Source: Clostridia bacterium
Lineage (GTDB): Bacteria; Bacillota; Clostridia; Oscillospirales; CAG-272
Direction of reading: 5' to 3'
NCBI GenBank assembly: GCA_017462385.1
Contig: JAFTRE010000032.1
Location: forward strand, 1 to 64,000
DNA length: 64,000 bases
The position numbers and the translations under genes were made by a program. The notes under the pieces were generated by a model that was not told the DNA's origin, made no database searches, and worked only from the letters and a program-made list of their open reading frames with translations. The number at the start of each line of letters is the position of its first letter. The first letter of the stretch is position 1. This document shows, one piece after another, positions 42,904 through 51,869 of the stretch.

Positions 42904-44115
42904 TCATTTTATAATAAATTCTTTCTTGCCTTCTGTCAGATCACGCCAGATAGGTGAAATACCGCGTAAATATTCTACCACATCCTTAACCGCCCTGATA
43001 GTATATTCGATCTCCTCATCGGTGTTCTCCTCCGACAGCGTCAAGCGCAATGAACCGTGAGCGATGTCGTGCACTCTGCCGATGGCGAGAAGCACATGGC
43101 TCGGATCAAGCGAACCGGAAGTACATGCAGAACCCGAAGACGCATACACACCCTTGTCGTCAAGAAGCAGTAGCAAGGATTCCCCCTCGATTCCCTCGAA
43201 GCAAAAATTAACGTTACCCGGAAGTCTTTGCTTGGCGTCACCATTAAGAATCGAATGCGGAATTTCCGAAAGACCTGCAATGAGCTTGTCTCGTAGCGCA
43301 GTCAGCTTTTTTGCATTTTGGTCGATGTTCTCACAGGCTTCTTCCAAGGCCGCCGCCATACCCATAATAGCGGGAATATTCTCTGTTCCCGCGCGCTTTC
43401 CGCGCTCCTGCGCACCGCCGTCAATTAAATTGGCAAGCACAATACCCTTTTTCGCGTACAACACGCCAATGCCTTTGGGACCGTGAAACTTATGCGCCGA
43501 AAGTGAAAGCATATCTATATTCTGATCCTGTACATCGATATGCAAATGTCCCGCCGCCTGTACCGCGTCAGTATGAAAAACAACGCCCTTCTCGCGGCAT
43601 ACCGCACCAATCTCCTTGATGGGCTGAACCGTTCCGATTTCGTTATTAGCATACATCACCGTCACAAGACAGGTATCCGGGCGAATTGCCGCCTTGACCT
43701 GCTCGGCATTTACAAGACCGTTCTCATGAACGTCAAGCAAGGTTATCTCAAAGCCCTCTTTTTTCAGCTTTTCAAGTGTGTGAAGCACCGCGTGATGCTC
43801 AAAAGCCGTGGAAACAATGTGCTTTTTTCCTTTTTTCTCGCCGAGCTTTGCTGCAGATATGATCGCTTGGTTATCTGCCTCGCTTCCGCCCGAGGTAAAT
43901 GTAATTTCTCTTGCCGTGCATCCGAGGCATTTTGCAATGCGTTCTCTTGCACTTACAAGCGCTTCATTTGCTTTCTGACCCACACTGTGAAGGCTCGACG
44001 GATTGCCGTAAACACCGTCCATATACGGTAACATGGCGTTTATCGCCGTTTTGCTCATTTTTGTTGTTGCGGCATTATCTACATATATTTTTCTACATTC
44101 GTCAGTACAGTTCAT
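42904..44115 (-). CDS. iscS: Cysteine desulfurase IscS
   Basis: A 403-residue PLP enzyme that takes sulfur from cysteine for Fe-S clusters and tRNA thiolation. The PLP lysine is in SAHKFHGPKG and the persulfide cysteine in SSGSACTSG. The start ATG 44115 has AAGGAG 7 nt upstream; the 11-residue longer frame has none. It is arranged iscS-iscU-mnmA, so the sulfur donor is encoded with both acceptors. Confidence 0.94.
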   Translation of the reverse strand: MNCTDECRKIYVDNAATTKMSKTAINAMLPYMDGVYGNPSSLHSVGQKANEALVSARERIAKCLGCTAREITFTSGGSEADNQAIISAAKLGEKKGKKHIVSTAFEHHAVLHTLEKLKKEGFEITLLDVHENGLVNAEQVKAAIRPDTCLVTVMYANNEIGTVQPIKEIGAVCREKGVVFHTDAVQAAGHLHIDVQDQNIDMLSLSAHKFHGPKGIGVLYAKKGIVLANLIDGGAQERGKRAGTENIPAIMGMAAALEEACENIDQNAKKLTALRDKLIAGLSEIPHSILNGDAKQRLPGNVNFCFEGIEGESLLLLLDDKGVYASSGSACTSGSLDPSHVLLAIGRVHDIAHGSLRLTLSEENTDEEIEYTIRAVKDVVEYLRGISPIWRDLTEGKKEFIIK

Positions 44116-44116
44116 T

Positions 44117-44674
44117 TCAAGACTCCTTTTCAATAGAACGCATAGCAAGAATAGTCTTTGTAATCAAATCATCAAGCGTCCAACCGAGCATATCCGCGCC
44201 GCGTTCAATTACCTCTCTTGAGCATCCTGCGGCAAAATTCAAATTTTTATATTTTTTCTTTACTGATTTGACTTCCAGATCCGAAACGCTCTTGGAAGGT
44301 CGCATGATCGCGACCGCTCCGATCAGCCCTGTCAGCTCGTCCACGGCATAAAGCACCTTTTCCATTTCATGTTCGGGCTTAATATCCACAGTCAAAGCGT
44401 AACCGTGGCTGGCGGTAGCGTGGATGATGCTTTCATCCACTCCGTGCTCTCGCAAAAGCTCTTGTTCTTTGATACAGTGCTGATCGGGATACTTCTCAAA
44501 GTCAAGGTCATGCAAAATACCGACCGTCTCCCAAAAATCAGCTTCATCTCCGTATCCGAGCGTATCGGCAAACCAGCGCATGACGCCGCCGACTGTTTTT
44601 GCGTGCTTTAGGTGAAATTCACCCGTATTATATTGTTTTAATAGTTCAAATGCTTGCTTTGGTGTCGGTATCAT
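44117..44674 (-). CDS. HD domain hydrolase
   Basis: A 185-residue HD-type phosphohydrolase. Metal-binding motifs are H21 of FHLKHAKTV, then ILHDLDFE (HD, ~53-54), HATASHGYAL and the Asp of AVDELTGL. The HDIG-like set suggests a nucleotide or other phosphate ester substrate, but which one is unknown. AGGAGG precedes the ATG. It ends one base before iscS begins, so it is the first gene of the isc unit after the cysK terminator. Confidence 0.82.
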   Translation of the reverse strand: MIPTPKQAFELLKQYNTGEFHLKHAKTVGGVMRWFADTLGYGDEADFWETVGILHDLDFEKYPDQHCIKEQELLREHGVDESIIHATASHGYALTVDIKPEHEMEKVLYAVDELTGLIGAVAIMRPSKSVSDLEVKSVKKKYKNLNFAAGCSREVIERGADMLGWTLDDLITKTILAMRSIEKES

Positions 44675-44717
44675 TTGTTTCCTCCTAATTTAATACATCT
44701 ATAGCTTCCCGCAAAAG

Positions 44718-44748
44718 CACCGGCACCCACTTCGCACAGGTACCGGTG
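44718..44748 (-). terminator. Terminator after cysK
   Basis: On the minus strand CACCGGTACC and GGGTGCCGGTG form a stem followed by CTTTTGC, about 12 nt after the cysK stop. The short T-run suggests partial read-through into the isc genes. Confidence 0.7.
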
Positions 44749-44760
44749 ACTATTTTTAAT

Positions 44761-45693
44761 TTACTCTGCAAAAAGCGGTGTGGAAAGATATCTGTCGCCC
44801 GTGTCAGGGAGAAGGACTACGATGGTCTTTCCTGCGTTTTCGGGGCGCTTTGCAAGCTCAATTGCCGCATATGTTGCCGCGCCGGAGGAAATGCCTACAA
44901 GCACACCCTCGCTTTTGCCGATAAGCTTTCCGGTTGCAAAAGCATCATCGTTGGAAACCGGAATAATCTCGTCATACACCTTGGTATTGAGGACATCGGG
45001 AACGAAGCCCGCACCGATACCTTGGATCTTGTGAGGTCCCGCAACACCTGTGGAAAGCACCGCGGAGGATGCGGGCTCCACCGCTACAACCTTGACATTC
45101 GGATTCTTGGATTTGAGATACTCACCGACACCGGTAACCGTTCCACCCGTGCCGACGCCCGCGACGAAGATATCCACCTTTCCATCGGTATCCTCATAAA
45201 TCTCGGGACCCGTGGTCAATCTGTGTGCCTGCGGATTTGCAGGATTAACAAACTGGCCGGGAATAAAGCTGTTCGGAGTTTGTGCTGCCAGTTCCTCAGC
45301 CTTAGCAATAGCGCCTTTCATGCCCTTTGCGCCCTCGGTGAGAACCAATTCAGCTCCGTAAGCTTTCATCAGCTGTCTGCGCTCGACCGACATAGTCTCG
45401 GGCATGACAATAATGATCTTATAGCCTCTTGCAGCCGCAACCGACGCAAGACCAATACCCGTGTTACCGGAGGTAGGCTCGATAATAACCGAACCGGGCA
45501 CAAGCTTACCCGAGGCCTCAGCCTCGTCGATCATCGCCTTGGCGATTCTGTCCTTGACAGATCCCGCAGGGTTGAAATATTCAAGCTTTGCAATAATCTT
45601 TGCTTTAAGCCCATATTCTTTTTCAATATGTGTCAGTTCCAAAAGCGGTGTTTTTCCTATAAGCTGATCTGCGGACGTATATATATTAGACAT
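44761..45693 (-). CDS. cysK: Cysteine synthase A
   Basis: A 310-residue O-acetylserine sulfhydrylase. The PLP lysine is Lys47 in [19 protein letters not shown] binds the substrate, and GTGGTVTG the PLP phosphate. It makes cysteine from O-acetylserine and sulfide, feeding IscS. It is 20 nt downstream of the metY-like gene and shares its promoter. Confidence 0.95.
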   Translation of the reverse strand: MSNIYTSADQLIGKTPLLELTHIEKEYGLKAKIIAKLEYFNPAGSVKDRIAKAMIDEAEASGKLVPGSVIIEPTSGNTGIGLASVAAARGYKIIIVMPETMSVERRQLMKAYGAELVLTEGAKGMKGAIAKAEELAAQTPNSFIPGQFVNPANPQAHRLTTGPEIYEDTDGKVDIFVAGVGTGGTVTGVGEYLKSKNPNVKVVAVEPASSAVLSTGVAGPHKIQGIGAGFVPDVLNTKVYDEIIPVSNDDAFATGKLIGKSEGVLVGISSGAATYAAIELAKRPENAGKTIVVLLPDTGDRYLSTPLFAE

Positions 45694-45713
45694 GGCAACT
45701 TTCCTCCAATAAA

Positions 45714-47000
45714 TTACTTTACTGCATCAAAGCCGCGCTGAAGGTCGGCAATGATATCATCAATGTGTTCTGTACCGATGGAAAGACGAATAGTGTTGGA
45801 CTTGATGCCTTGATCGATCAGTTCTTCCTCGGTCAGCTGGCTGTGTGTGGTGGTTGCGGGGTGGATAACAAGGCTCTTCACGTCGGCTACGTTAGCAAGG
45901 AGCGAGAAGATCTGCAAGTTATCGATAAACTTATGCGCTTCCTTTACGCCGCCCTTGATCTCAAACGTGAAGATGGACGCGCCGCCGTTGGGGAAATACT
46001 TCTGATACAGCGCATGGTCGGGATGATCGGCGAGAGACGGATGGTTGACCTTTTCCACCTGCGGATGCTTTGTGAGGAACTCAACGACCTTCTTAGTGTT
46101 CTCGGCATGACGCTCGAGGCGGAGAGACAATGTCTCTGTTCCCTGCAGGAGCAGGAACGCTGCAAAGGGAGAAATGGTTGCACCCGTGTCGCGGAGCAGG
46201 ATAGCGCGAATGTAGGTTACGAACGCCGCGGGGCCTACCGCCTTTACGAAGGATACGCCGTGATAGGAGGGGTTGGGATCGGCAATTGCGGGATACTTGC
46301 CCGAGGCCGCCCAATCGAACTTACCCGAGTCAACGATCACGCCGCCGAGGGTCGTTCCGTGACCGCCGATGAACTTGGTAGCCGAGTGCACTACAATATC
46401 CGCACCGTGCTCGATAGGACGGATGAGATAGGGAGTACCGAAGGTATTGTCCACAACAAGCGGCAAGCCGTGCTTGTGGGCAAGAGCCGCCAGCGCGTCG
46501 ATATCGGGAATATCGCTGTTGGGGTTGCCGAGGGTTTCAATGTAGATTGCTCTGGTATTCTCCTGAATAGCCGCCTCGACTTCTGCAAGGTCGTGAATGT
46601 TTACAAAGCTTGCGGTAATGCCGAAATTGGGAAGTGTATGGGCGAGAAGATTGTAACTTCCGCCGTAGATGGTTTTCTGTGCTACGAAATGACCGCCGTT
46701 CTGACCCAGCGCCTGCAAGGTATATGTAATCGCAGCGGCGCCCGAAGCGAGAGCCAGGCCCGCGACGCCACCCTCAAGCGCGGCAATTCTCTTTTCAAAA
46801 ACGTCCTGTGTGGAGTTTGTAAGTCTACCGTAAATGTTGCCTGCGTCTGCAAGGCCGAAGCGAGCAGCGGCATGAGCCGAATCGCGGAATACATAGGAAG
46901 TGGTTGCGTAAATCGGCACTGCACGTGCATCGGTGGCGGGATCGGGCTGCTCCTGTCCTACGTGGAGCTGAAGTGTTTCGAATTTATAATTGTTAGACAT
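45714..47000 (-). CDS. metY: O-acetylhomoserine sulfhydrylase, second copy
   Basis: A 428-residue PLP enzyme of the Cys/Met metabolism family, homologous to the metY product at 14248-15531 but clearly divergent. The PLP lysine is in [12 protein letters not shown], and [11 protein letters not shown] and [11 protein letters not shown] mark the cofactor site. It would make homocysteine, or possibly cysteine, from an O-acetyl amino acid and sulfide. First structural gene behind the strong promoter at 47318-47346. The ribosome binding site is AAAGGAAA. Confidence 0.92.
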   Translation of the reverse strand: MSNNYKFETLQLHVGQEQPDPATDARAVPIYATTSYVFRDSAHAAARFGLADAGNIYGRLTNSTQDVFEKRIAALEGGVAGLALASGAAAITYTLQALGQNGGHFVAQKTIYGGSYNLLAHTLPNFGITASFVNIHDLAEVEAAIQENTRAIYIETLGNPNSDIPDIDALAALAHKHGLPLVVDNTFGTPYLIRPIEHGADIVVHSATKFIGGHGTTLGGVIVDSGKFDWAASGKYPAIADPNPSYHGVSFVKAVGPAAFVTYIRAILLRDTGATISPFAAFLLLQGTETLSLRLERHAENTKKVVEFLTKHPQVEKVNHPSLADHPDHALYQKYFPNGGASIFTFEIKGGVKEAHKFIDNLQIFSLLANVADVKSLVIHPATTTHSQLTEEELIDQGIKSNTIRLSIGTEHIDDIIADLQRGFDAVK

Positions 47001-47139
47001 GATAAAATTTCCTTTCGTTATTAAGAATATGTGATGTTGTTATTTTTGTTCATTCTGGTGTGAAAACGGATTATTTTTCAACATCGACACATTCGTCCGA
47101 ATCGGAAATTAGCTCTGACGAGCTTTTCAAAGTAGTTTT

Positions 47140-47292
47140 TCATGCAAGACACCTGCCTATAAATAATAAATCGGGAGATTTCGAATGTATCCCCCCACAC
47201 AAAAGCAAACAATGGTACGCACAAGTATATGAAGCAATGCTTTTATCCGATACGGAGAACAGATTGGCAATGTTCATACTCACTCCGGCCAT
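47140..47292 (-). CDS. Cys-containing leader ORF
   Basis: A 50-residue frame MAGVSMNIANLF...GRCLA begins 26 nt after the -10 of the sulfur operon promoter, with a strong AGAGGTGG 6 nt before the ATG. It holds four cysteines (residues 24, 28, 32 and 48), three of them in CAYHCLLLC. It ends about 140 nt before the metY-like start. The position and Cys content suggest a regulatory leader peptide responding to Cys-tRNA or a small metal-binding protein. Not recognised by family. Confidence 0.5.
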   Translation of the reverse strand: MAGVSMNIANLFSVSDKSIASYTCAYHCLLLCGGIHSKSPDLLFIGRCLA

Positions 47293-47317
47293 ATTACCCA
47301 CCTCTTAGGTTGGTGTT

Positions 47318-47346
47318 ATTATAGCATACAAAACCTACCTTGTCAA
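47318..47346 (-). promoter_or_regulatory. Promoter of the sulfur operon, with putative operator
   Basis: On the minus strand TTGACA (47341-47346), 17 nt, TATAAT (47318-47323). The spacer begins AGGTAGGTTTTGT, and an inverted copy ACCAACCT follows the -10. The same ATTGACnAGGTnGGnTTGT occurs in the promoter at 49314-49342, so it is a likely repressor site, best guess the Rrf2 regulator. Confidence 0.8.
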
Positions 47347-47404
47347 TGGGTTTTTAAAAATTTTCTAAAAAATTATTTTGTGAATTTTTCAACCGTTTGA
47401 AAAA

Positions 47405-47432
47405 ACGTAGCGGCTGAAATAAGCCGCTACGT
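47405..47432 (-). terminator. Terminator of the ECF S gene
   Basis: ACGTAGCGGCT and AGCCGCTACGT form a perfect stem. On the minus strand a T6 run follows, 25 nt after the stop codon. Confidence 0.92.
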
Positions 47433-47457
47433 CCGTTTGTTTTTACCATGTCTCAAT

Positions 47458-47985
47458 TTATTTGCGAGACATCATTTTATTGTAAAGCTTATAAATTCCG
47501 CATCTCCAGCACAACACCATACCGAGAACGGCACCTACAACAGCCTGCAATATCTGATATGGCAGCTTGAGTATCGCATATTCCGGCGTACTGTAAATGA
47601 ACGCTCTGCCAAGCGAGTAACCTACAACCATAATTACCGCTCCGATTGTCACACCGATTCCGGAGGAAATAATAGGGTGCTTTTTCATTACATAATGCGA
47701 GAATACCGAGATAACCACAGCCTGCAAGCCATGTGTTACAAGGGACACGAACATCGGGAGCGGATAAAAGAATAAATCCCCGAGAAATGCACCCACTCCT
47801 CCGACCATAAACGCCGCAAAAGGATCCAGTATGATAGCTGCAAGGCATATTATAATATCATTCATGTATAAATGCCCACCCGGAACAGGCACACCAAAGG
47901 AGCTCATCGCCACATTTAATGCCATAAACATAGCTGTCGTACATAGCCATACCGTAGTTCTTATCGTTTTGTTTTTTTCTGACAT
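47458..47985 (-). CDS. ECF transporter S component
   Basis: A 175-residue membrane protein with about six helices and the S-component pattern MFMALNVAMSSFGVPVPGGHLYMND. AAGGAGG precedes the ATG. It is divergent from a MocR-type regulator 93 nt away. MocR (PdxR-like) proteins commonly control vitamin B6 genes, so this S component may carry a B6 vitamer; that is inference from context. It ends at its own terminator. Confidence 0.85.
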   Translation of the reverse strand: MSEKNKTIRTTVWLCTTAMFMALNVAMSSFGVPVPGGHLYMNDIIICLAAIILDPFAAFMVGGVGAFLGDLFFYPLPMFVSLVTHGLQAVVISVFSHYVMKKHPIISSGIGVTIGAVIMVVGYSLGRAFIYSTPEYAILKLPYQILQAVVGAVLGMVLCWRCGIYKLYNKMMSRK

Positions 47986-48078
47986 TTGAAAAATCCTCCT
48001 TGATTTTTTGATGAAAATAGTATATAATATTCTTTGGCATGTGAAAATAGCCAGAATCGGAGAATTTTATATTATCAG

Positions 48079-49176
48079 ATGAAATACATTATTCAAGAAA
48101 ACGATCAAACGCCTGCGTATATTCAACTGTACAGGCAGGTTCGTGACGATATTGTTGAGGGAATATATCCGTACAACAGCAAGCTTCCCTCCAAAAGAAT
48201 GATTGCCGATGAGGTGGGTGTCAGCACAATAACGGTCGAGCACGCATACGCGCTCCTTTGTGATGAGGGATATATTGAGGCCAAGGAGCGCAGCGGTTAC
48301 TTTGTTATCTTTCGCTCAGATGACGGATTTGCTTCTTGTTCAAAATACGAAGCGCCGCATATCACTTTAGGCGGTCATCACCCAGAAGCATCTGCGGAGT
48401 TTCCCTTTTCCGTTCTTACCAAAACTATGCGCAAGGTTATGACCGACCTTGGCGAATCAATCCTTGACAGGTCTCCGAATTCCGGATGCACCGAGCTTCG
48501 TGAGTCGATCAGACAGTATCTTGCAAGAAGCCGCGGGATTTTTGCTGATACCGACCAAATCATCATAGGCTCGGGATCGGAATATCTCTACACACTCATC
48601 GTCGAGCTACTTGGCAGAGATCGGATCTACGGCATAGAATCACCATCGTATAAAAAGATCGAGCAGGTCTATCGCGCCGCAGACGTTACATATGAATCGC
48701 TCCCGCTCGGGCATGACGGAATTGAAAGCAATTCTTTATGGGAGTCAAATGCGGATATTCTTCACATTACTCCATACCGAAGCTTCCCCAGCGGCATCAC
48801 GGCTACCGCCTCAAAGCGTCACGAATATCTTCGCTGGGCAAGTACCGATAACCGTTATATTGTAGAAGACGATTTTGAGTCGGAGTTTTCAATTTCCAAG
48901 AAACCGGAAGAAACCTTATTCGGCAGTTCTCCAAATGCGAATGTCATCTATATGAATACCTTTTCAAAAACCCTCTCTCCCGCGTTGCGTGTCGGATACA
49001 TGGTACTTCCGAAGAGTCTCGTTTCCGACTTTGAAAAAAAGCTCGGCTTTTATTCTTGCACTGTACCTACATATATACAGTTCGTATTGGCACAGCTCAT
49101 ATCAAACGGTGATTTTGAGCGGCATATCAACCGCGTCAGACGAAACAAGCGCAAGGAAATGCAGAAAAATCCATAA
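48079..49176 (+). CDS. MocR/GntR-aminotransferase regulator, C-terminally truncated
   Basis: An N-terminal GntR winged helix (PAYIQLYRQVRDDIVEG to ~75) is joined to a fold type I aminotransferase-like domain. The PLP lysine is in NTFSKTLSPALRVGYMV. MocR proteins usually run to ~450-480 residues. This one stops at 365, right after HINRVRRNKRKEM, lacking the last ~90 residues of the small domain. It may be a degraded gene. The start is ATG 48079; GGAG is 16 nt upstream, so initiation is doubtful. It probably regulated the divergent ECF gene. Confidence 0.75.
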   Translation: MKYIIQENDQTPAYIQLYRQVRDDIVEGIYPYNSKLPSKRMIADEVGVSTITVEHAYALLCDEGYIEAKERSGYFVIFRSDDGFASCSKYEAPHITLGGHHPEASAEFPFSVLTKTMRKVMTDLGESILDRSPNSGCTELRESIRQYLARSRGIFADTDQIIIGSGSEYLYTLIVELLGRDRIYGIESPSYKKIEQVYRAADVTYESLPLGHDGIESNSLWESNADILHITPYRSFPSGITATASKRHEYLRWASTDNRYIVEDDFESEFSISKKPEETLFGSSPNANVIYMNTFSKTLSPALRVGYMVLPKSLVSDFEKKLGFYSCTVPTYIQFVLAQLISNGDFERHINRVRRNKRKEMQKNP

Positions 49177-49189
49177 ATATGCCAAAAGG

Positions 49190-49211
49190 CGTCGCTCTCG
49201 AGCGACGCCTT
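49190..49211 (-). terminator. Terminator of the short transcript
   Basis: On the minus strand AAGGCGTCGCT-CGAG-AGCGACGCCTTTT. The stem is followed by TTTTGG only on this strand, so it serves the minus-strand unit starting near 49305, not the MocR gene. Confidence 0.8.
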
Positions 49212-49287
49212 AACGTCCCCACTTTTCTCGTTCCGCTACCGACTCCAGCATATAACAGTGAGTCGATACATTTTTCCAAATCTTCAT
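49210..49287 (-). ncRNA. Short transcript: small RNA or 25-codon ORF
   Basis: A promoter at 49314-49342 and a terminator at 49190-49211 enclose only ~110 nt. Inside are a hairpin CGCCT-ATTG-AGGCG and a 25-codon frame (MKIWKNVSTHCYMLESVAER...). GAGG is only 2 nt before the ATG, so translation is uncertain. The transcript overlaps nothing known and points away from the hydrogenase operon. It may be a small RNA, a small protein or the truncated start of a lost operon. Confidence 0.5.
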
Positions 49288-49313
49288 CGCCTCAATAGGC
49301 GTTACGATGTCGT

Positions 49314-49342
49314 ATTATACTACCACAAGCCCACCTCGTCAA
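49314..49342 (-). promoter_or_regulatory. Promoter with the same operator-like spacer
   Basis: On the minus strand TTGACG (49337-49342), 17 nt, TATAAT (49314-49319). The spacer starts AGGTGGGCTTGT, nearly the same as in the sulfur operon promoter at 47318-47346. Confidence 0.75.
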
Positions 49343-49391
49343 TAGGCTTTAAAATTTTTTTCAAACAGATGTTTTTCGGTCAAAAAATACA

Positions 49392-49413
49392 GGCGCAGAT
49401 TCGAATCTGCGCC
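49392..49413 (-). terminator. Terminator of the hydrogenase operon
   Basis: GGCGCAGATTC and GAATCTGCGCC form a perfect palindrome. On the minus strand TGTATTTTTTG follows. It ends the long fermentation gene run. Confidence 0.85.
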
Positions 49414-49440
49414 CATACCGTTCTGATTGCTCGTCGGTTA

Positions 49441-50880
49441 TTATTCACGACGGGTCAATACGGAAACCGCATCGCCAATGGTTTTTTCAAAGGCTTCTCG
49501 ACCGTATTTATCGACCTCCGATTTGTTTTTCTCTCCATGTGTCAGGCAACCTGCGCCGCCGATACAACCGCCGATACAAGCCATACCCTCGATAAAGTTA
49601 CCGTCAAGCACGCCTTTGCTCAGCTTGAGAAGTGCCATACGGCAAGCCTCAATGCCGTCACAAACCACAGGCTTGATCTCAAAATCGATACCCTGTTCCT
49701 TCATTGCCTGAGCAGTCGCGTCGGTAAGACCTCCGGAGCGAGCAAAGATACGGCCGAAGCAAGAGGCATTGTTAAGCACGCCCTCCTCAAGGGAGGCGAT
49801 ATCAATATCACGGCTGTCAAAGAGTGCTTGTAGCTCCTCAAATGTCAGTACCGTATCAACGTAAGGTCTGACCTCTTCAAGCTGTACCTCTGCCTTTTTC
49901 GCCGTACAAGGACCGATAAAGATGACCTTGGAATTCGGAGTGGTCTCCTTTATATACTTTGCCAGCACCGCCATAGGAGACATATTGTGAGAAATATGCT
50001 CCCTGAGATTCGGGAATGTGGATTTAATGTACTGCACGAACGCAGGGCAACATGAACTTGTAAGTAATCCCTTCTCCGCAAGCTCGCGAGACTCTGCAAG
50101 CGCTACCATATCCGCGCCGAGAGCCGCTTCGACAACGTCGTGGAAACCGAGCTTCTTAAGCCCCGTAACAACCTGTCCGAGCTTTGCATACGCGAACTGG
50201 CTGGATATGGAAGGAGCAACGATAGCGTAAACCTTGTAGTTACCGCCTCTTGTGTTAAGCTCGCTCTTTTTGAGAATGTCGATGGCGTTGACCATAAAGG
50301 ACTTGTCCATAATGGCACCGAATGGGCACTGATATACGCACGCGCCGCACTGAATACACTTATGATTATCGATGGTCGCGGCTTTCTGTTCATTCATGGA
50401 AATGGCCTTAACCTTGCAAGCGTTCTGACAAGGACGCTTACGGCTGACGATAGCGGTGTAGGGGCAAACCTTGGCACAAGCACCGCATTCCACGCATTTG
50501 GATTTGTCTATATGCGCCACATGATTGTGGTCGAAGGAAATGGCGTCCTTCTTACATACGTCCTCGCAACGGTGGGCAAGGCATCCGCGACAAGCGTTTG
50601 TTACCTCATATCCGCCAACAGGGCATTCATCACAAGCGATATCAATGACTTCGATCACATTGGGATTGCTTTTATCGCCTCCCATTGCGAGCTTCACACG
50701 CTCACCGAGAATGGCCCGTTCTTTATATACACAGCATCGCATTGTGGGTTCATTGCCGGGAACGAGTGTTTTGGGAATATCCATAATATTCTCAAGCAGA
50801 GCATCGTTCCACTCCAGGCGCGCTACCTCGCGTAATACCTTATATTTCAAATGCTGCACTTTGGTATCGAATTTTCTCAT
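49441..50880 (-). CDS. [FeFe] hydrogenase, group B type
   Basis: A 479-residue monomeric [FeFe] hydrogenase. An N-terminal Cys-rich region (CDECPVGG, CRGCLAHRCEDVCKK) is followed by two 4Fe-4S ferredoxin motifs (CVECGACAKVCPY, CIQCGACVYQCPF). The H-cluster domain has L1 TSSCCPAF (~275), L2 GPCTAKKAE (~325) and L3 GCIGGAGC (~438). The CCPA variant of L1 is that of group B enzymes, which are thought to couple to ferredoxin; their direction in vivo is not settled. Last gene of the operon, 11 nt after ldh. Confidence 0.88.
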   Translation of the reverse strand: MRKFDTKVQHLKYKVLREVARLEWNDALLENIMDIPKTLVPGNEPTMRCCVYKERAILGERVKLAMGGDKSNPNVIEVIDIACDECPVGGYEVTNACRGCLAHRCEDVCKKDAISFDHNHVAHIDKSKCVECGACAKVCPYTAIVSRKRPCQNACKVKAISMNEQKAATIDNHKCIQCGACVYQCPFGAIMDKSFMVNAIDILKKSELNTRGGNYKVYAIVAPSISSQFAYAKLGQVVTGLKKLGFHDVVEAALGADMVALAESRELAEKGLLTSSCCPAFVQYIKSTFPNLREHISHNMSPMAVLAKYIKETTPNSKVIFIGPCTAKKAEVQLEEVRPYVDTVLTFEELQALFDSRDIDIASLEEGVLNNASCFGRIFARSGGLTDATAQAMKEQGIDFEIKPVVCDGIEACRMALLKLSKGVLDGNFIEGMACIGGCIGGAGCLTHGEKNKSEVDKYGREAFEKTIGDAVSVLTRRE

Positions 50881-50891
50881 GAATATACTCC

Positions 50892-51839
50892 TTAAAAGTC
50901 TACACTTTTAATTACGGCTTTCAGCGCCTCCGCTGACAGATAAAGCTTTTGCATTTCTTCATCGGATAATTTGGGAGTGACGATGGATCTTATGCCGCCG
51001 GCACCCACCAAAGCAAGCGAGCTCAAGCATACATCGTTCAGTCCGTATTCACCCTCGTGCAAAGATGAAAGCGTCATAACACTTGCCGCGCTCCCTCCGA
51101 TCGTTTTTACGATATGCATTGCCGAAGTGGCGATTCCGTAAACCGTGCATCCTTTTCTGGAAATAATCTTGCTTCCTGATTTTTTGACATAGGTTTCCAC
51201 ATCTTCGCGCCGATACTCGTTGGTAAGATGACAGGAATTGGCGATGGATTGGGAATATTCCGTCAAAGGAACACCTGCTATGGTTGCCGTTGACCAAGCA
51301 ACAAACGAGCTGTCTCCGTGCTCTCCCAAAACATTCGCATGTACCTGCTTTTTATTAACATTGTAAATTTCGGCAAGGCGGGTGCGAAGTCTTATGGTAT
51401 CCAAAATGGTTCCCGTTCCGAACACCTGACTCTTGGGAAGTCCCGTGTACTTCAAAAAAGCGTAAGTCAATATATCAACGGGATTTGCTACGATGATATA
51501 AATAGCATCGGGAGCATACTTAACTATCTCCGCAGAAATGCTTTTGATAATGCCCACGTTGGTTTGAACAAGCTCCAATCGTGTTTGTCCCGGCTTTCTG
51601 CCAATGCCCGAGGTGATAATTACCACTTGAGATCCAACGGCATCTCTGTAATCTCCCGCATAGATATCACAGTTATCCAAAAAAGGAGTTGCTTGCTTAA
51701 TGTCAAGCGCTTCGCCGAGTGCCTTTTCAGTATTGATATCAATAAGAACGATTTCGGATGCGGCGTCTCGGGCAAGCAACGAATAAGCTGTTGCCGAACC
51801 TACTGCTCCCGCTCCTATAATAGTCACTTTTGTCTGCAT
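50892..51839 (-). CDS. ldh: L-lactate dehydrogenase
   Basis: A 315-residue NAD-dependent LDH: Rossmann GAGAVGS at 9-15, catalytic His in GEHGDSS, and substrate loop GQTRLEL, whose Gln marks lactate rather than malate. It reduces pyruvate to lactate to regenerate NAD+. It sits inside a run of hydrogenase genes, 30 nt after the phosphatase, so its expression should follow the same H2/redox control. Confidence 0.93.
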   Translation of the reverse strand: MQTKVTIIGAGAVGSATAYSLLARDAASEIVLIDINTEKALGEALDIKQATPFLDNCDIYAGDYRDAVGSQVVIITSGIGRKPGQTRLELVQTNVGIIKSISAEIVKYAPDAIYIIVANPVDILTYAFLKYTGLPKSQVFGTGTILDTIRLRTRLAEIYNVNKKQVHANVLGEHGDSSFVAWSTATIAGVPLTEYSQSIANSCHLTNEYRREDVETYVKKSGSKIISRKGCTVYGIATSAMHIVKTIGGSAASVMTLSSLHEGEYGLNDVCLSSLALVGAGGIRSIVTPKLSDEEMQKLYLSAEALKAVIKSVDF

Positions 51840-51869
51840 ATTACCCTCTTAGATTATAAAATATAAATT

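Noticed and set aside
47060..47308. 82-codon plus-strand ORF upstream of the metY-like gene
   Set aside because: It runs antisense through the sulfur operon leader and has no ribosome binding site; the minus-strand leader ORF is better supported.
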